In this document: one piece after another, positions 1 to 7,654 of the stretch | Position numbering within the stretch: the first letter of the stretch is position 1 | How the letters are laid out: each line of letters opens with the position of its first letter | Source: CAYSRC01 sp964433495 | GTDB lineage: Bacteria > Bacillota > Clostridia > Oscillospirales > Ruminococcaceae | Assembly: GCA_964433495.1 (NCBI GenBank) | Contig: CAYSRC010000031.1 | Span: forward strand, 1-27,713 | Length of the DNA: 27,713 nt | Direction: 5' to 3' | Translations under genes and position numbers: made by a program | The notes under the pieces: model-generated | Told to the model about the DNA's origin: nothing | The model's database searches: none | The model's input: only the letters and a program-made list of their open reading frames with translations

Positions 1-43
1 ATTACCGCGTCTGTCGCGTGCACCGAAAGGGGTATGCCTCAGC

Positions 44-98
44 TTTGCAATCCCTCCGTCACGGCTTCGCCGTGACACCCCTTTGCGCAGGGGGGCGT
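44..98. repeat. Double-hairpin intergenic repeat, copy 1
   Basis: Two adjacent inverted repeats are visible. The first is an 8-bp perfect stem at 58-65 and 69-76 with a 3-base loop. The second is a C-rich/G-rich stem at 78-82 and 89-94. They sit behind a CCCTCCG lead-in. The same layout recurs at about 16340-16394, and in diverged form at the right end of the window. It lies downstream of the last gene of the polysaccharide operon, where it could serve as an RNA-stabilising or terminating hairpin, but there is no clear U-tract. Bases 1-199 hold no gene that I can support. Confidence 0.6.
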
Positions 99-199
99 GG
101 ACTCGCAGCAAGCCGGTCAGACAGTCTGCACATCCTTCCTATTATGCCCGGTAAGGTGGGCTCAAGTTTTCAGCAAGCCCGCAAGCTCTCCGCAATCCC

Positions 200-634
200 T
201 CAAGGCCGTGCCTGCCCCTCGGGCGGCGCGGCCCCGGTCTCTCCCCGCTCGTCCTCCAGCTCGCGCACCCGCTTTTCGAGCAGGGCGACCGACTGGGTGA
301 GGCTGCGGGCACGGTTGTTGAGCTGCGAGACGATGGAGGTCAGCGACAGCAGCAGCATCAGCACGACGCCCGCAAACAGCAGATATACCGCGTTGACGGG
401 GTTGGAAACCCCGATAAAATCGGATATCTTGAGCACGACCTCGGGGAACAGCAGAAACACCGCCAGCACGAGGCCGCCCAACATCCACACGAGAGTGTAT
501 TTCAGGATAAGCGAATGCTTGGCGAGCATGTACACGAGCAGCGCGTAAAAGACCACAAGACCCACGGCCAGGGCGACCGTAAGCGCCGAGTCGAGCCTGT
601 ACGGCTCTGCCCCGGCTGTAAGCGCACAAATCAT
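200..634 (-). CDS. DUF2304 small membrane protein
   Basis: This 144-residue protein has three predicted membrane segments (roughly residues 17-37, 45-65 and 80-101), then a heptad-like charged stretch (about 105-128) that may form a short coiled coil, and a Pro/Gly-rich tail. Length and layout match DUF2304, a family often found next to dolichol-phosphate-mannose-synthase-like GT2 enzymes; its function is not established. I chose the ATG at 634 because it overlaps the stop of the upstream glycosyltransferase as ATGA and has a GGAGGAA site at 641-647. A longer reading to 664 lacks such support. It is the last gene of the polysaccharide operon in view. A role as membrane partner of the neighbouring GT2 is inference from adjacency. 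Confidence 0.85.
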   Translation of the reverse strand: MICALTAGAEPYRLDSALTVALAVGLVVFYALLVYMLAKHSLILKYTLVWMLGGLVLAVFLLFPEVVLKISDFIGVSNPVNAVYLLFAGVVLMLLLSLTSIVSQLNNRARSLTQSVALLEKRVRELEDERGETGAAPPEGQARP

Positions 635-1335
635 CTTCTCTTCCTCCTGTGCGTTATGCGGCACAACACCACCGAGAGCGAAACCTTTATCATGTAGTAG
701 GCCGATTTAAACGCCCTTATCGACGACGAGCCCCCCGTGCGCCCGCGCATGACGACGGGCGCCTCCTTAACGGTATAACCCGCCGTCACCGCAGTGACGA
801 TCGCCTCGGGCTCGGGGTAGTCCTGCGCGTAGTTGCGGGAGTAAAACTCGGTCAGCTCACGCCCGCAGGCGCGAAAGCCGCTTGTCACGTCCCGCACCCG
901 CACGCCGCAGCAAAGCCTTATGAGCGCACTCAAAAAGGCGATGCCGAAGCGGCGCAGCGGCGACGTCTGAAAGCCCTCTTTTTCGATAAAGCGCGAGCCG
1001 ACGCACATGTCGCACTCCCCACTCGCCACGGGCGCGATGATTCTTTTGAGATAGGCGGGGTCGTGCTGGCCGTCGCCGTCCATCTGCACGGTGATGTCGT
1101 AGTCCCGCTCCACCGCATAGCGGTAGCCCGTCTGCACGCCGCCGCCGATGCCGAGGTTTACCGGCACGTTGATGTAGTTTGCGCCCATGCATGCAAGCTT
1201 GCTCTCGGTGTCGTCGGTCGAGCAGTCGTTCACCACGACATAGTCGTATTCGGGCGCCGTCCGCTTGAACTCGTCTATGACGCCCTCGATGCTCTCGCTC
1301 TCGTTGTAGGCGGGAATGATTACCAAAACCCTCAT
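631..1335 (-). CDS. GT2 glycosyltransferase, DPM1/DPG-synthase-like
   Basis: This 234-residue single-domain GT-A enzyme starts with the typical family 2 strand (VIIPAYNES, residues 5-13). It carries the metal/nucleotide-binding DGDGQHDP motif at 86-93, characteristic of the dolichol- or undecaprenyl-phosphate sugar synthase subgroup. No transmembrane segment is evident, so it probably works at the inner face of the membrane, transferring a sugar from a nucleotide donor either to a polyprenyl phosphate or to the growing glycan. The start overlaps the stop of the upstream GT4 gene as ATGA, and its own stop overlaps the DUF2304 start, which suggests coupled translation and a joint role. Donor and acceptor cannot be told from the sequence. 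Confidence 0.9.
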   Translation of the reverse strand: MRVLVIIPAYNESESIEGVIDEFKRTAPEYDYVVVNDCSTDDTESKLACMGANYINVPVNLGIGGGVQTGYRYAVERDYDITVQMDGDGQHDPAYLKRIIAPVASGECDMCVGSRFIEKEGFQTSPLRRFGIAFLSALIRLCCGVRVRDVTSGFRACGRELTEFYSRNYAQDYPEPEAIVTAVTAGYTVKEAPVVMRGRTGGSSSIRAFKSAYYMIKVSLSVVLCRITHRRKRR

Positions 1336-2576
1336 CTGCGCCTCCCGTAGTCTTCGACCGCCTTTTTTAGATATCCGTCCAGGCGGTCGAGCAGCGCTTC
1401 GCGCTCAAAATTTTCAAGACAAAACGCGCGCGCGGCCGCGCCCATGCGCGCAAGCTCCTCGCGCGGGGCGTCGCACACCTCTTCAATCGCCCGCGCGAGC
1501 GCCGCTGAGTCCCCCGCGGCGGCGGTAAAGCCGCAGCCCGCCCTCTTGACAAGCTCGGCGCCCGCGCCGTTCAAAAAGGCGACGACGGGCTTGCCCGCGT
1601 ACATGTAGGTTTGCAGCTTGGCGGGCACTGTCAGGTTGAGCACGCCGCTGTCTTTGAGCGGCACAAGCGCCGCGTCGCACAGCGCGATATACTCGGGCAC
1701 CTCGCGCGGCTCGACCCTGCCGACAAACACAAACCTGCCCGCAAGGCCCTTTCTTTCGACCTCGGCCTTGAGGGCGGGAAGCTCGGGCCCGTCGCCCACG
1801 ATAAGATAGCTTACATCGCGCCCGCGCACCAGGCCCGCCGCCTCGACAAGACCCGAGAGCCCCTGTGCGGGGCCGACGTTGCCCGCAAAGCCGATGAGCC
1901 TCGTGCCCTCGCCGACGCCGAGGCTCTCCCTCGTGACAAGCCCCTTTGCGGGCTCGAAGGGCTCGGCGAAGTTGGGCAGATACGCCACCGGCATTTTAAG
2001 CCCCATCTCGCGAAGCCTGCCCTCAAACCCCTCGCTGCTTATGAGCATGAGGTCGGCGCCGCGGTAAAGGCGTCTGCACACCCCTCGCACCGCGCGCCGA
2101 AACAGCCCTTCGCGCCCCGCCGCCTCCTTCATGCCGAGCAGCAGGAACATCGAGTCGGGCCAGATGTCCAAAAGATACACGACGTTGGGGATGCGGTTGT
2201 GCCGCGCAAAGGCGTTTGCGGGCAGCAGCTTGGTTATCGGCGAGTTGTTGAACACAAACACCGCGTCGTAGCCGTTTTTGTTGAGGTGCGGCAGGTGAAA
2301 GAGGCTGTTCACCGCAAAGGACGCGCAGTTGAACGCCCAGCGCACGGGGTTGCGCTTGCCGCGCTGTATGACGCCCACCCGCTCGACGCCGACGCCCTCG
2401 TGCCGCCGCTCGCCCCGTTTGAACCAGCCGTAGCCGTCATAAAACCTGCCCTCGGGCACGTTGGGCAGCGAGGTCAGCACGTCGATGTCCCACCCGCGCG
2501 CCTTGAGCCCCGCGCAGATGTCGTTGATGCGAAACGGCTCGGGCCAAAAGTACTGCGAAACGACCAGCAGCTTCAT
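1332..2576 (-). CDS. GT4 glycosyltransferase, WbuB-like (putative L-FucNAc transferase)
   Basis: This 414-residue GT-B enzyme has the N-terminal signature VVSQYFWPEPFRIND that I associate with the WbuB group, and a C-terminal nucleotide-binding half with a GFAGNVG motif and a late KLQTYMYAGKPVV stretch where family 4 enzymes bind the donor. WbuB is thought to add N-acetyl-L-fucosamine in O-antigens such as E. coli O26, where its gene follows fnlA-fnlB-fnlC. The same order is seen here, right after capG/fnlC, so FucNAc as donor is a reasonable inference. The ATG at 2576 overlaps the capG stop as ATGA; a GTG at 2588 is possible but has no ribosome binding site. Acceptor unknown. Confidence 0.88.
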   Translation of the reverse strand: MKLLVVSQYFWPEPFRINDICAGLKARGWDIDVLTSLPNVPEGRFYDGYGWFKRGERRHEGVGVERVGVIQRGKRNPVRWAFNCASFAVNSLFHLPHLNKNGYDAVFVFNNSPITKLLPANAFARHNRIPNVVYLLDIWPDSMFLLLGMKEAAGREGLFRRAVRGVCRRLYRGADLMLISSEGFEGRLREMGLKMPVAYLPNFAEPFEPAKGLVTRESLGVGEGTRLIGFAGNVGPAQGLSGLVEAAGLVRGRDVSYLIVGDGPELPALKAEVERKGLAGRFVFVGRVEPREVPEYIALCDAALVPLKDSGVLNLTVPAKLQTYMYAGKPVVAFLNGAGAELVKRAGCGFTAAAGDSAALARAIEEVCDAPREELARMGAAARAFCLENFEREALLDRLDGYLKKAVEDYGRRR

Positions 2577-3706
2577 CTCTTGTGCCACACCGTGCTGTTG
2601 ATTATCTTGACAAAGCTCTCGATGATCTTGACGACCTTGACCGACACGTTTTCATCGGTATAGTCGGGCACCGGCGCGACGGGCTCGCTGTTTTCGGCCA
2701 TCGCCACGGCGAGGTCGAGCGCGCTCTGTATGCTGCCGCCGTCGATGCCGCCGATCACCACCGTGCCCTTGTCGAGCACCTCGGGGCGCTCGGTCGAGGT
2801 CCTGATGAGCACGCCGGGGAAGCCGAGCATCGCGCTCTCCTCCGAGAGCGTGCCCGAGTCGGACAGCACACAGTAGGCGTTTTTTTGAAGCTTGTTGTAG
2901 TCAAAAAAGCCGAACGGCTTGAGGTTTTTGACCCGCTCGTCAAAGGTGAAGCCGCGCGACTCGATGCGCTTGAGGCTTCGGGGGTGGGTCGAGTAGATGA
3001 CCGGCATCCCGTACCGTTCGGCGACCGAATTCAGGGCGTTCATCAGCGAATAGAAGTTTTCTTCGATGTCGACGTTCTCCTCGCGGTGGGCCGAGACAAG
3101 GATGTACCCCTTTCTCTCAAGGCCCAGCTGCTCGAGCACCGTGCTGCCCTCGATTTTGTCGAGGTTTTTGCTCAGCACCTCGCGCATGGGCGAGCCGGTG
3201 ACATAGATGTGCTCTTTTCTGACGCCCTCGGACAAAAGATACCGCCTGCTGTGCTCGGTATAGGGCAGGTTGACGTCGCTTATGTGGTCGACGATGCGCC
3301 GGTTGGTCTCCTCGGGCACGTTCTGGTCAAAGCAGCGGTTGCCCGCCTCCATGTGAAAGATGGGGATCTTGAGGCGCTTTGCCGAGATGGCCGCAAGCGC
3401 CGAGTTGGTGTCCCCCAATATGAGCACGGCGTCGGGTTTTTCCTTTATCATCACGTCATAGCTCTTCGCGATGATGTTCCCCATCGTCTCGCCGAGGTTG
3501 TCCCCCACCGCGTCGAGGTAGCAGTCGGGCGCGCGCAGGCCGAGATCCTTAAAAAAGATATCGTTGAGGGTGTAGTCGTAGTTTTGGCCCGTGTGCACCA
3601 AAATGTGCTCAAAATATCGGTCGCAGCACTTGATGACCTCGGACAGCCGGATGATCTCGGGCCTCGTGCCGATGATCGTCATGACCTTGAGGCTTGAAAC
3701 CGCCAT
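2573..3706 (-). CDS. capG: UDP-N-acetylglucosamine 2-epimerase family, CapG/FnlC type
   Basis: This 377-residue protein covers the whole non-hydrolysing UDP-HexNAc 2-epimerase fold. Family residues are in place: GDT at 98-100, HMEAG at 118-122, PEETNR at 131-136 and AHREEN starting at 206, matching the catalytic Asp, two Glu and His of WecB. The N-terminus reads RPEIIRLSEVI, where WecB proper has an EAIKMAP-like stretch; this and the capE-capF neighbours favour CapG/FnlC, the last step in making UDP-N-acetyl-L-fucosamine (C2 epimerisation of the L-pneumosamine precursor). The AGGAGGT site at 3716-3722 lies over the end of capF, 9 bases before the ATG. A WecB role (UDP-ManNAc) is the alternative but less likely in this context. 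Confidence 0.9.
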   Translation of the reverse strand: MAVSSLKVMTIIGTRPEIIRLSEVIKCCDRYFEHILVHTGQNYDYTLNDIFFKDLGLRAPDCYLDAVGDNLGETMGNIIAKSYDVMIKEKPDAVLILGDTNSALAAISAKRLKIPIFHMEAGNRCFDQNVPEETNRRIVDHISDVNLPYTEHSRRYLLSEGVRKEHIYVTGSPMREVLSKNLDKIEGSTVLEQLGLERKGYILVSAHREENVDIEENFYSLMNALNSVAERYGMPVIYSTHPRSLKRIESRGFTFDERVKNLKPFGFFDYNKLQKNAYCVLSDSGTLSEESAMLGFPGVLIRTSTERPEVLDKGTVVIGGIDGGSIQSALDLAVAMAENSEPVAPVPDYTDENVSVKVVKIIESFVKIINSTVWHKR

Positions 3707-3711
3707 GCCGC

Positions 3712-4830
3712 TTATACCTCCTCGTAATATGTGTCGGGGCGCTCGGGGTCGAAGATCTCGTTGGCCCAGATGAGGGTGATCATCGTCCCGTCGCCGATGT
3801 TGGTCAGCGAGTGGGTGTATCCGACGGGGATGTCCACCGCCTCGGGCTCGTCGCCGCTCACGATGTACTCGACGACCTCCCCGCCCCGTATGTCGCGAAG
3901 CGCTATGCGCGCCCTGCCCGCGACGACCAAAAATTTCTCGACCTTGGTGTGGTGCCAGTGGTTGCCGCGCGTCACGCCGGGCGCGGTGGTCGAGACCGAA
4001 AACTGCCCCGCCTGCCCCGACTTGAAGAACTCGAAAAACGAGCCGCGCGCGTCCGCGTGGCCCTCAAGCCTGTGCGAAAAGCCGTCCCGCGGCAGATAGC
4101 TCAGATAGGTCGAATAGAGGTTGCGGTCCACCCTGCGCTCAAGCGAGGGCATCACACCGCTTTTTCGCCCCTCGTGAAAGGCGTACAGCCTGTCCGCGAT
4201 CTCGCCGAGCTTTATCTCGTCGGTCGCGTCCACGCGGCAAAAGCCGTCCTCGCCGGGGGTGAGCGCCCCCGCGATCGCCGCCTTTAAAAGGGCGACGACG
4301 TCGTCGATGTACACAAGGGTCATCACCCGCTCGCGGTCGCTTATCGTTATGGGCAGACCGTTCGCTATGTTGTGACAAAAGGTGGCCACGGCGCTGTTGT
4401 AGTTGGGCCTGCACCACTTGCCGTAGACGTTAGGCAGGCGCAAGACATAGACGGGCGCCGACGTCCGCCCGCTGTAGGCGAACAGCTCGTTCTCGGCGTC
4501 CAGCTTGCTTTTGCCGTAGGGGTTGTCAAGCACCGCCTGGACGGACGAGGTCATCGCCACGGGGCAGGGGTTGCCGCACCCCTCGAGCATTGCGGCGAGC
4601 GAGCCGGTGAAGCCGCTGTTGCCGCTCGCGAACTCGCCGGGGTCGAGCGGGCGGTTGACCCCCGCGAGGTGCACGACAAAGTCGCACTCGGCGGCATAGG
4701 CCCTCAGCCGCTCGACGGGCGTCTCAACGTCCGCCTTAAAAACGGCGTATTCGTCGGGCGTGCGCGCGAGCTCGGCGCAGAGGTTTTGGCCGATAAACCC
4801 GGCGGCGCCCGTCACAAGGATCTTTTTCAT
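3712..4830 (-). CDS. capF: UDP-2-acetamido-2,6-dideoxy-hexulose reductase, CapF/FnlB type
   Basis: This 372-residue enzyme has two parts: an N-terminal short-chain dehydrogenase domain with the dinucleotide-binding GAAGFIG at 8-14, and a C-terminal cupin domain (about 250-370) with the metal-ligand cluster NHWHHTKVEKF and a later HSL. This architecture and length match S. aureus CapF, which epimerises at C3 in the cupin domain and reduces C4 with NADPH, giving UDP-N-acetyl-L-talosamine (L-pneumosamine) on the way to UDP-L-FucNAc. I chose the ATG at 4830, which shares one base with the capE stop (TGATG) and has an AGAGGGG-like site upstream; a GTG directly before it is the alternative. It sits between capE and capG, as in known FucNAc loci. 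Confidence 0.93.
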   Translation of the reverse strand: MKKILVTGAAGFIGQNLCAELARTPDEYAVFKADVETPVERLRAYAAECDFVVHLAGVNRPLDPGEFASGNSGFTGSLAAMLEGCGNPCPVAMTSSVQAVLDNPYGKSKLDAENELFAYSGRTSAPVYVLRLPNVYGKWCRPNYNSAVATFCHNIANGLPITISDRERVMTLVYIDDVVALLKAAIAGALTPGEDGFCRVDATDEIKLGEIADRLYAFHEGRKSGVMPSLERRVDRNLYSTYLSYLPRDGFSHRLEGHADARGSFFEFFKSGQAGQFSVSTTAPGVTRGNHWHHTKVEKFLVVAGRARIALRDIRGGEVVEYIVSGDEPEAVDIPVGYTHSLTNIGDGTMITLIWANEIFDPERPDTYYEEV

Positions 4831-5906
4831 CACACAAGCCCCTCTTCGCTGTCTTCCCGCCCCGCGAGCATGGCCTTGACATAGGGCAGCTCGAGCAACA
4901 GCTTTTTGACGCCCTCGACGTCGAGCAGCTCGTCGTTGGAGGTATAGTCGCGGTATTTCGTCATGTCCTCGCTGCCCGCGCTGACGTATTTGTCATAGTT
5001 GAGATCGCGCGTGTCGTTGAGGATGCGGTAAAAGTTGCCGACGCGCTCTGCGTGCACGAGCTCCTCGCGGTTTATCAGTGTCTCGTGCTTTTTTTCGCCG
5101 TGCCGCGTGCCGATTATCCGAACCTTGCACCGGCGCTCGGGGTCGAACAGCTCGATGATCGCCTCGCCCAGGTCCTTTATCGTGGACGCGGGGGCGGTGG
5201 GGATAAACGTCTCGCCCTGGCGGCCGTTCAAAAACGCGAACAGCACGAGGTCGACCGCCTCGTCGAGCGACATCAAAAACCGCGTCATCTCGGGATCGGT
5301 GACGGTGATGTCGCGGCCCGCCTTTATCTGCTCGACAAACAGGGGGATGACCGAGCCGCGCGACGCCATGACGTTGCCGTAGCGGGTGATGTTGTAGACG
5401 GTGCCGCCCTCGCCGACGTTGCGCGAGTAGGCGCGCACCGCCTTTTCGGCGACCGCCTTGGTCATGCCCATCGTGTTGATGGGATAGACCGCCTTGTCGG
5501 TCGAGAGCAGCACAAAGCGCTTGACCCCGTTGGCGTGGGCCGCGCGCACGGCGTTGTCGGTGCCGACGACGTTGGTGCGCACCGCCTCCATGGGGTAGAA
5601 CTCGCAGGACGGCACCTGCTTGAGCGCCGCCGCGTGGAAGACATAGTCGACCCCAGCCATCGCCTCGCTTATGCTGTTGTAGTCGCGCACGTCGCCGATG
5701 TAAAACTTCACCTTGTCGTTTTGCAGCCGGTGGCGCATCTCGTCCTGCTTTTTCTCGTCGCGGCTGAAGATGCGGATCTCCCGAAGCCCGCTGTCCAAAA
5801 AGCGGTTCAGCACCGCGTTGCCGAACGATCCCGTGCCGCCCGTGATGAGCAGCACCTTGCCGTCAAATTCCGGCCCGACCTTTTTGTCTATTCCCTGTAC
5901 GAGCAT
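4830..5906 (-). CDS. capE: UDP-GlcNAc 4,6-dehydratase/5-epimerase, CapE/FnlA type
   Basis: This 358-residue extended SDR enzyme (S. aureus CapE is about 340) has the NAD-binding GGTGSFGNAV motif near residue 23, STDKA, and MGMTK where ordinary SDR enzymes have YxxxK. The Met-xxx-Lys form is typical of inverting and retaining UDP-GlcNAc 4,6-dehydratases such as FlaA1, CapE and PglF. It would convert UDP-GlcNAc to the 4-keto-6-deoxy L-sugar, the first step toward UDP-L-FucNAc. There are no membrane segments, so it is cytosolic. The start is an ATG with GAGGTGAC directly upstream. It is separated from rmlC by about 340 bases of GC-rich DNA, then runs tightly into capF and capG. PseB activity is an alternative, unlikely given capF and capG. 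Confidence 0.92.
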   Translation of the reverse strand: MLVQGIDKKVGPEFDGKVLLITGGTGSFGNAVLNRFLDSGLREIRIFSRDEKKQDEMRHRLQNDKVKFYIGDVRDYNSISEAMAGVDYVFHAAALKQVPSCEFYPMEAVRTNVVGTDNAVRAAHANGVKRFVLLSTDKAVYPINTMGMTKAVAEKAVRAYSRNVGEGGTVYNITRYGNVMASRGSVIPLFVEQIKAGRDITVTDPEMTRFLMSLDEAVDLVLFAFLNGRQGETFIPTAPASTIKDLGEAIIELFDPERRCKVRIIGTRHGEKKHETLINREELVHAERVGNFYRILNDTRDLNYDKYVSAGSEDMTKYRDYTSNDELLDVEGVKKLLLELPYVKAMLAGREDSEEGLV

Positions 5907-6245
5907 ATTGTCACCTCAACCTTTTCTTTGTTGCCGTTGTTTGGTTGTCTGTCGCGGCGCGTCGTTTTGCTCCCGCCGCCGTTTGTCCCCCCGTCCTTCG
6001 GCCGGGCCAGGCGGCGCGCCCGAAGCGAAGCGCGGGGGGACGTCCGCCGCACCTTGCGGCACGCCGCAAAAGGCCCCCGTCTTTCGCCCGGCGGCGCCTG
6101 CGCAAAACTCGGCGAAGCCCCGTCGGCCCTCCGCGCGAAGCGGAATGTTCCGCCATGCCGCACACGGGCCCGCGAGCCCGGGGGCAGAGGGTACAGCCCG
6201 CCCGTCCGCTCCAACCCCGCGGGCCCCGCCGCAGGGCCGCCGCGT
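5907..6245. other. GC-rich intergenic stretch with several hairpins (capE-rmlC)
   Basis: About 340 bases without a supportable gene; the open frames here are shadows of high GC content. Several short perfect inverted repeats are visible, among them a 7-bp stem around 6054-6069, a GCGGAA/TTCCGC palindrome at 6140-6153, and a CGGGC/GCCCG stem near 6166-6181. On the minus strand only the ribosome binding site of capE is evident. I see no convincing promoter and no U-tract terminator. It splits an otherwise compact operon. Confidence 0.5.
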
Positions 6246-6806
6246 CTAAAGCCCCAGCCTCGCGCACGCCTCTTTAAAGGAGGGCTGCGCCCTGTCCTTG
6301 TCGGACAGCGTGAGCGGGGCGCCGCAGTCGGGCCAGACGACGCCGATGTCGGGGTCGTCGTATTTCACGCCCAGCTCGTCGCCGCCGTCGTACAGCGCCG
6401 TGCATTTATAGACGAACTCGGCCCTGTCGGACAGCACCAAAAAGCCGTGCGCGAACCCCTCGGGTATGTACAGCTGTTTTTTGTTCTCGGCGCTCAGCAC
6501 CAGGCCGTACCAGCGTCCGAAGGTGGCGCTTCCCTTTCGCATGTCGACGCCGACGTCGAACACCTCGCCGCTTATCACCCGCACAAGCTTGCCCTGCGGG
6601 TGCTTCACCTGCATGTGAAGACCGCGCAGCACGCCCTTTTTGGACATCGACTGGTTGTCCTGCACAAAGCGGAGCCGGTGCCCCGCCTCGTCAAACTCGC
6701 GCTCGTTGTACGTCTCGATAAAATAACCGCGTTCGTCGCCGAACACCGTCGGCTCGACGACAAACATCCCCGCAAGCCCCGTGTCGGTAAAGGTAAATTT
6801 CGCCAT
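6246..6806 (-). CDS. rfbC: dTDP-4-dehydrorhamnose 3,5-epimerase family (RmlC)
   Basis: This 186-residue protein has the full length of RmlC and its landmarks: GDERGYFIETYN near the N-terminus, the catalytic His in RGLHMQ (His64), the FAHGF motif at 118-122, and the Tyr/Asp region ending in DDPDIGVVWP. RmlC epimerises C3 and C5 of dTDP-4-keto-6-deoxyglucose on the way to dTDP-L-rhamnose. The ATG at 6806 is preceded by GGAGGG at 6816-6821; the longer frame to 6860 has no site. The partner genes rmlA, rmlB and rmlD are not in the window, so either they lie elsewhere or this enzyme works on another 4-keto sugar made here. Confidence 0.92.
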   Translation of the reverse strand: MAKFTFTDTGLAGMFVVEPTVFGDERGYFIETYNEREFDEAGHRLRFVQDNQSMSKKGVLRGLHMQVKHPQGKLVRVISGEVFDVGVDMRKGSATFGRWYGLVLSAENKKQLYIPEGFAHGFLVLSDRAEFVYKCTALYDGGDELGVKYDDPDIGVVWPDCGAPLTLSDKDRAQPSFKEACARLGL

Positions 6807-6970
6807 CCCCTCAAGCCCTCCGAATACTCTTGGTAAAACCGCGCGGCCCGCGCCGCGCAAACCGATGTTTTGTCAAAAAAGATAAGCCGCGCGCGGGCAT
6901 CCCTGCCTCCGAGGGCAACCCTCAAGGGCCGTCCCGCGCCGCGGCAGCGGCCTAACCCGAAAAAAACGCT

Positions 6971-7654
6971 CTACCGCACGACCGCGGCGACGGTCGCGAG
7001 CATGACCGAAAGATCCTCCTTCACCGACGCTCGGTCGATATACTCGAGGTTGACCTTCATCTTGCGCGGCAGGATGTCCCGCACATACACCTCGTCGGGG
7101 TCGTCCGCGCCGTCTAACAGCTCGGCCTCGTCCCTGAAGGCGATGCTCGCGCGCGAGGTGACGCCCGCGGGCAGCAGCAGCGTCGGCAGCATGTCGTCGG
7201 TGTACCGCTCGACATACTTCGGCACCTCGGGCCGCGTGCCCACAAAGCTCATGTCCCCCGCCAAAACGTTGAACAGCTGGGGCAGCTCGTCGAGCCTTGC
7301 GCTGCGCATAAACCGGCCCACGGGGGTGATGCGCTCGTCCCCCTCGACGGTGACGAGCGGGCCCTTCAGGTCGGCCCTGTCCACCATCGAGCGGAACTTG
7401 AAGATGCGAAACCGTTTCATGTTTTTGGTGACGCGCTCCTGCCGGTAGAACACCGGCCCCGGGCTGCACGCCTTGACCGCCGCCGCAAGCCCTGCGAGCA
7501 GCGGGCTTGCGAGCACAATCAGAACGGCGCTCGCCGCGATGTCAAACGCGCGCTTTATAAACAGAAAGCCCCGCTTTTTGCGGAGAACCGCAGCGGCCCG
7601 CTCGACCTGCTCGACCCGCATCCTCTCGGGCAGCGCGTCCCGGCCGTTTTTCAT
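6971..7654 (-). CDS. Initiating sugar-phosphate transferase, PglC/WcfS-type (monotopic PGT)
   Basis: This 227-residue protein has one hydrophobic segment at about 34-58 (re-entrant helix in the monotopic class), the basic PGPVFYRQERVTKNMKRF stretch after it, the FKFRSM motif, and the catalytic Asp-Glu pair at 122-123 in LDELPQL followed by GDMSFVGTRPEVP. It would transfer a phospho-sugar from a UDP donor to undecaprenyl phosphate, the first membrane step of glycan assembly. The late GVTSRASIAFRDE in place of GITGWAQVNGR marks the branch common in Firmicute capsule and Bacteroides PglC/WcfS-like clusters. Its ATG overlaps the aminotransferase stop as ATGA, with AGAGGGG upstream. The likely donor is the aminotransferase product, but this is inference. 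Confidence 0.92.
   Translation of the reverse strand: MKNGRDALPERMRVEQVERAAAVLRKKRGFLFIKRAFDIAASAVLIVLASPLLAGLAAAVKACSPGPVFYRQERVTKNMKRFRIFKFRSMVDRADLKGPLVTVEGDERITPVGRFMRSARLDELPQLFNVLAGDMSFVGTRPEVPKYVERYTDDMLPTLLLPAGVTSRASIAFRDEAELLDGADDPDEVYVRDILPRKMKVNLEYIDRASVKEDLSVMLATVAAVVR

Noticed and set aside
5052..6836. Long plus-strand open frame of 594 codons opposite capE and rmlC
   Set aside because: It runs antisense through two clear genes, has His/Arg/Val-rich low-complexity translation and no ribosome binding site; it results from the high GC codon bias of the minus strand.
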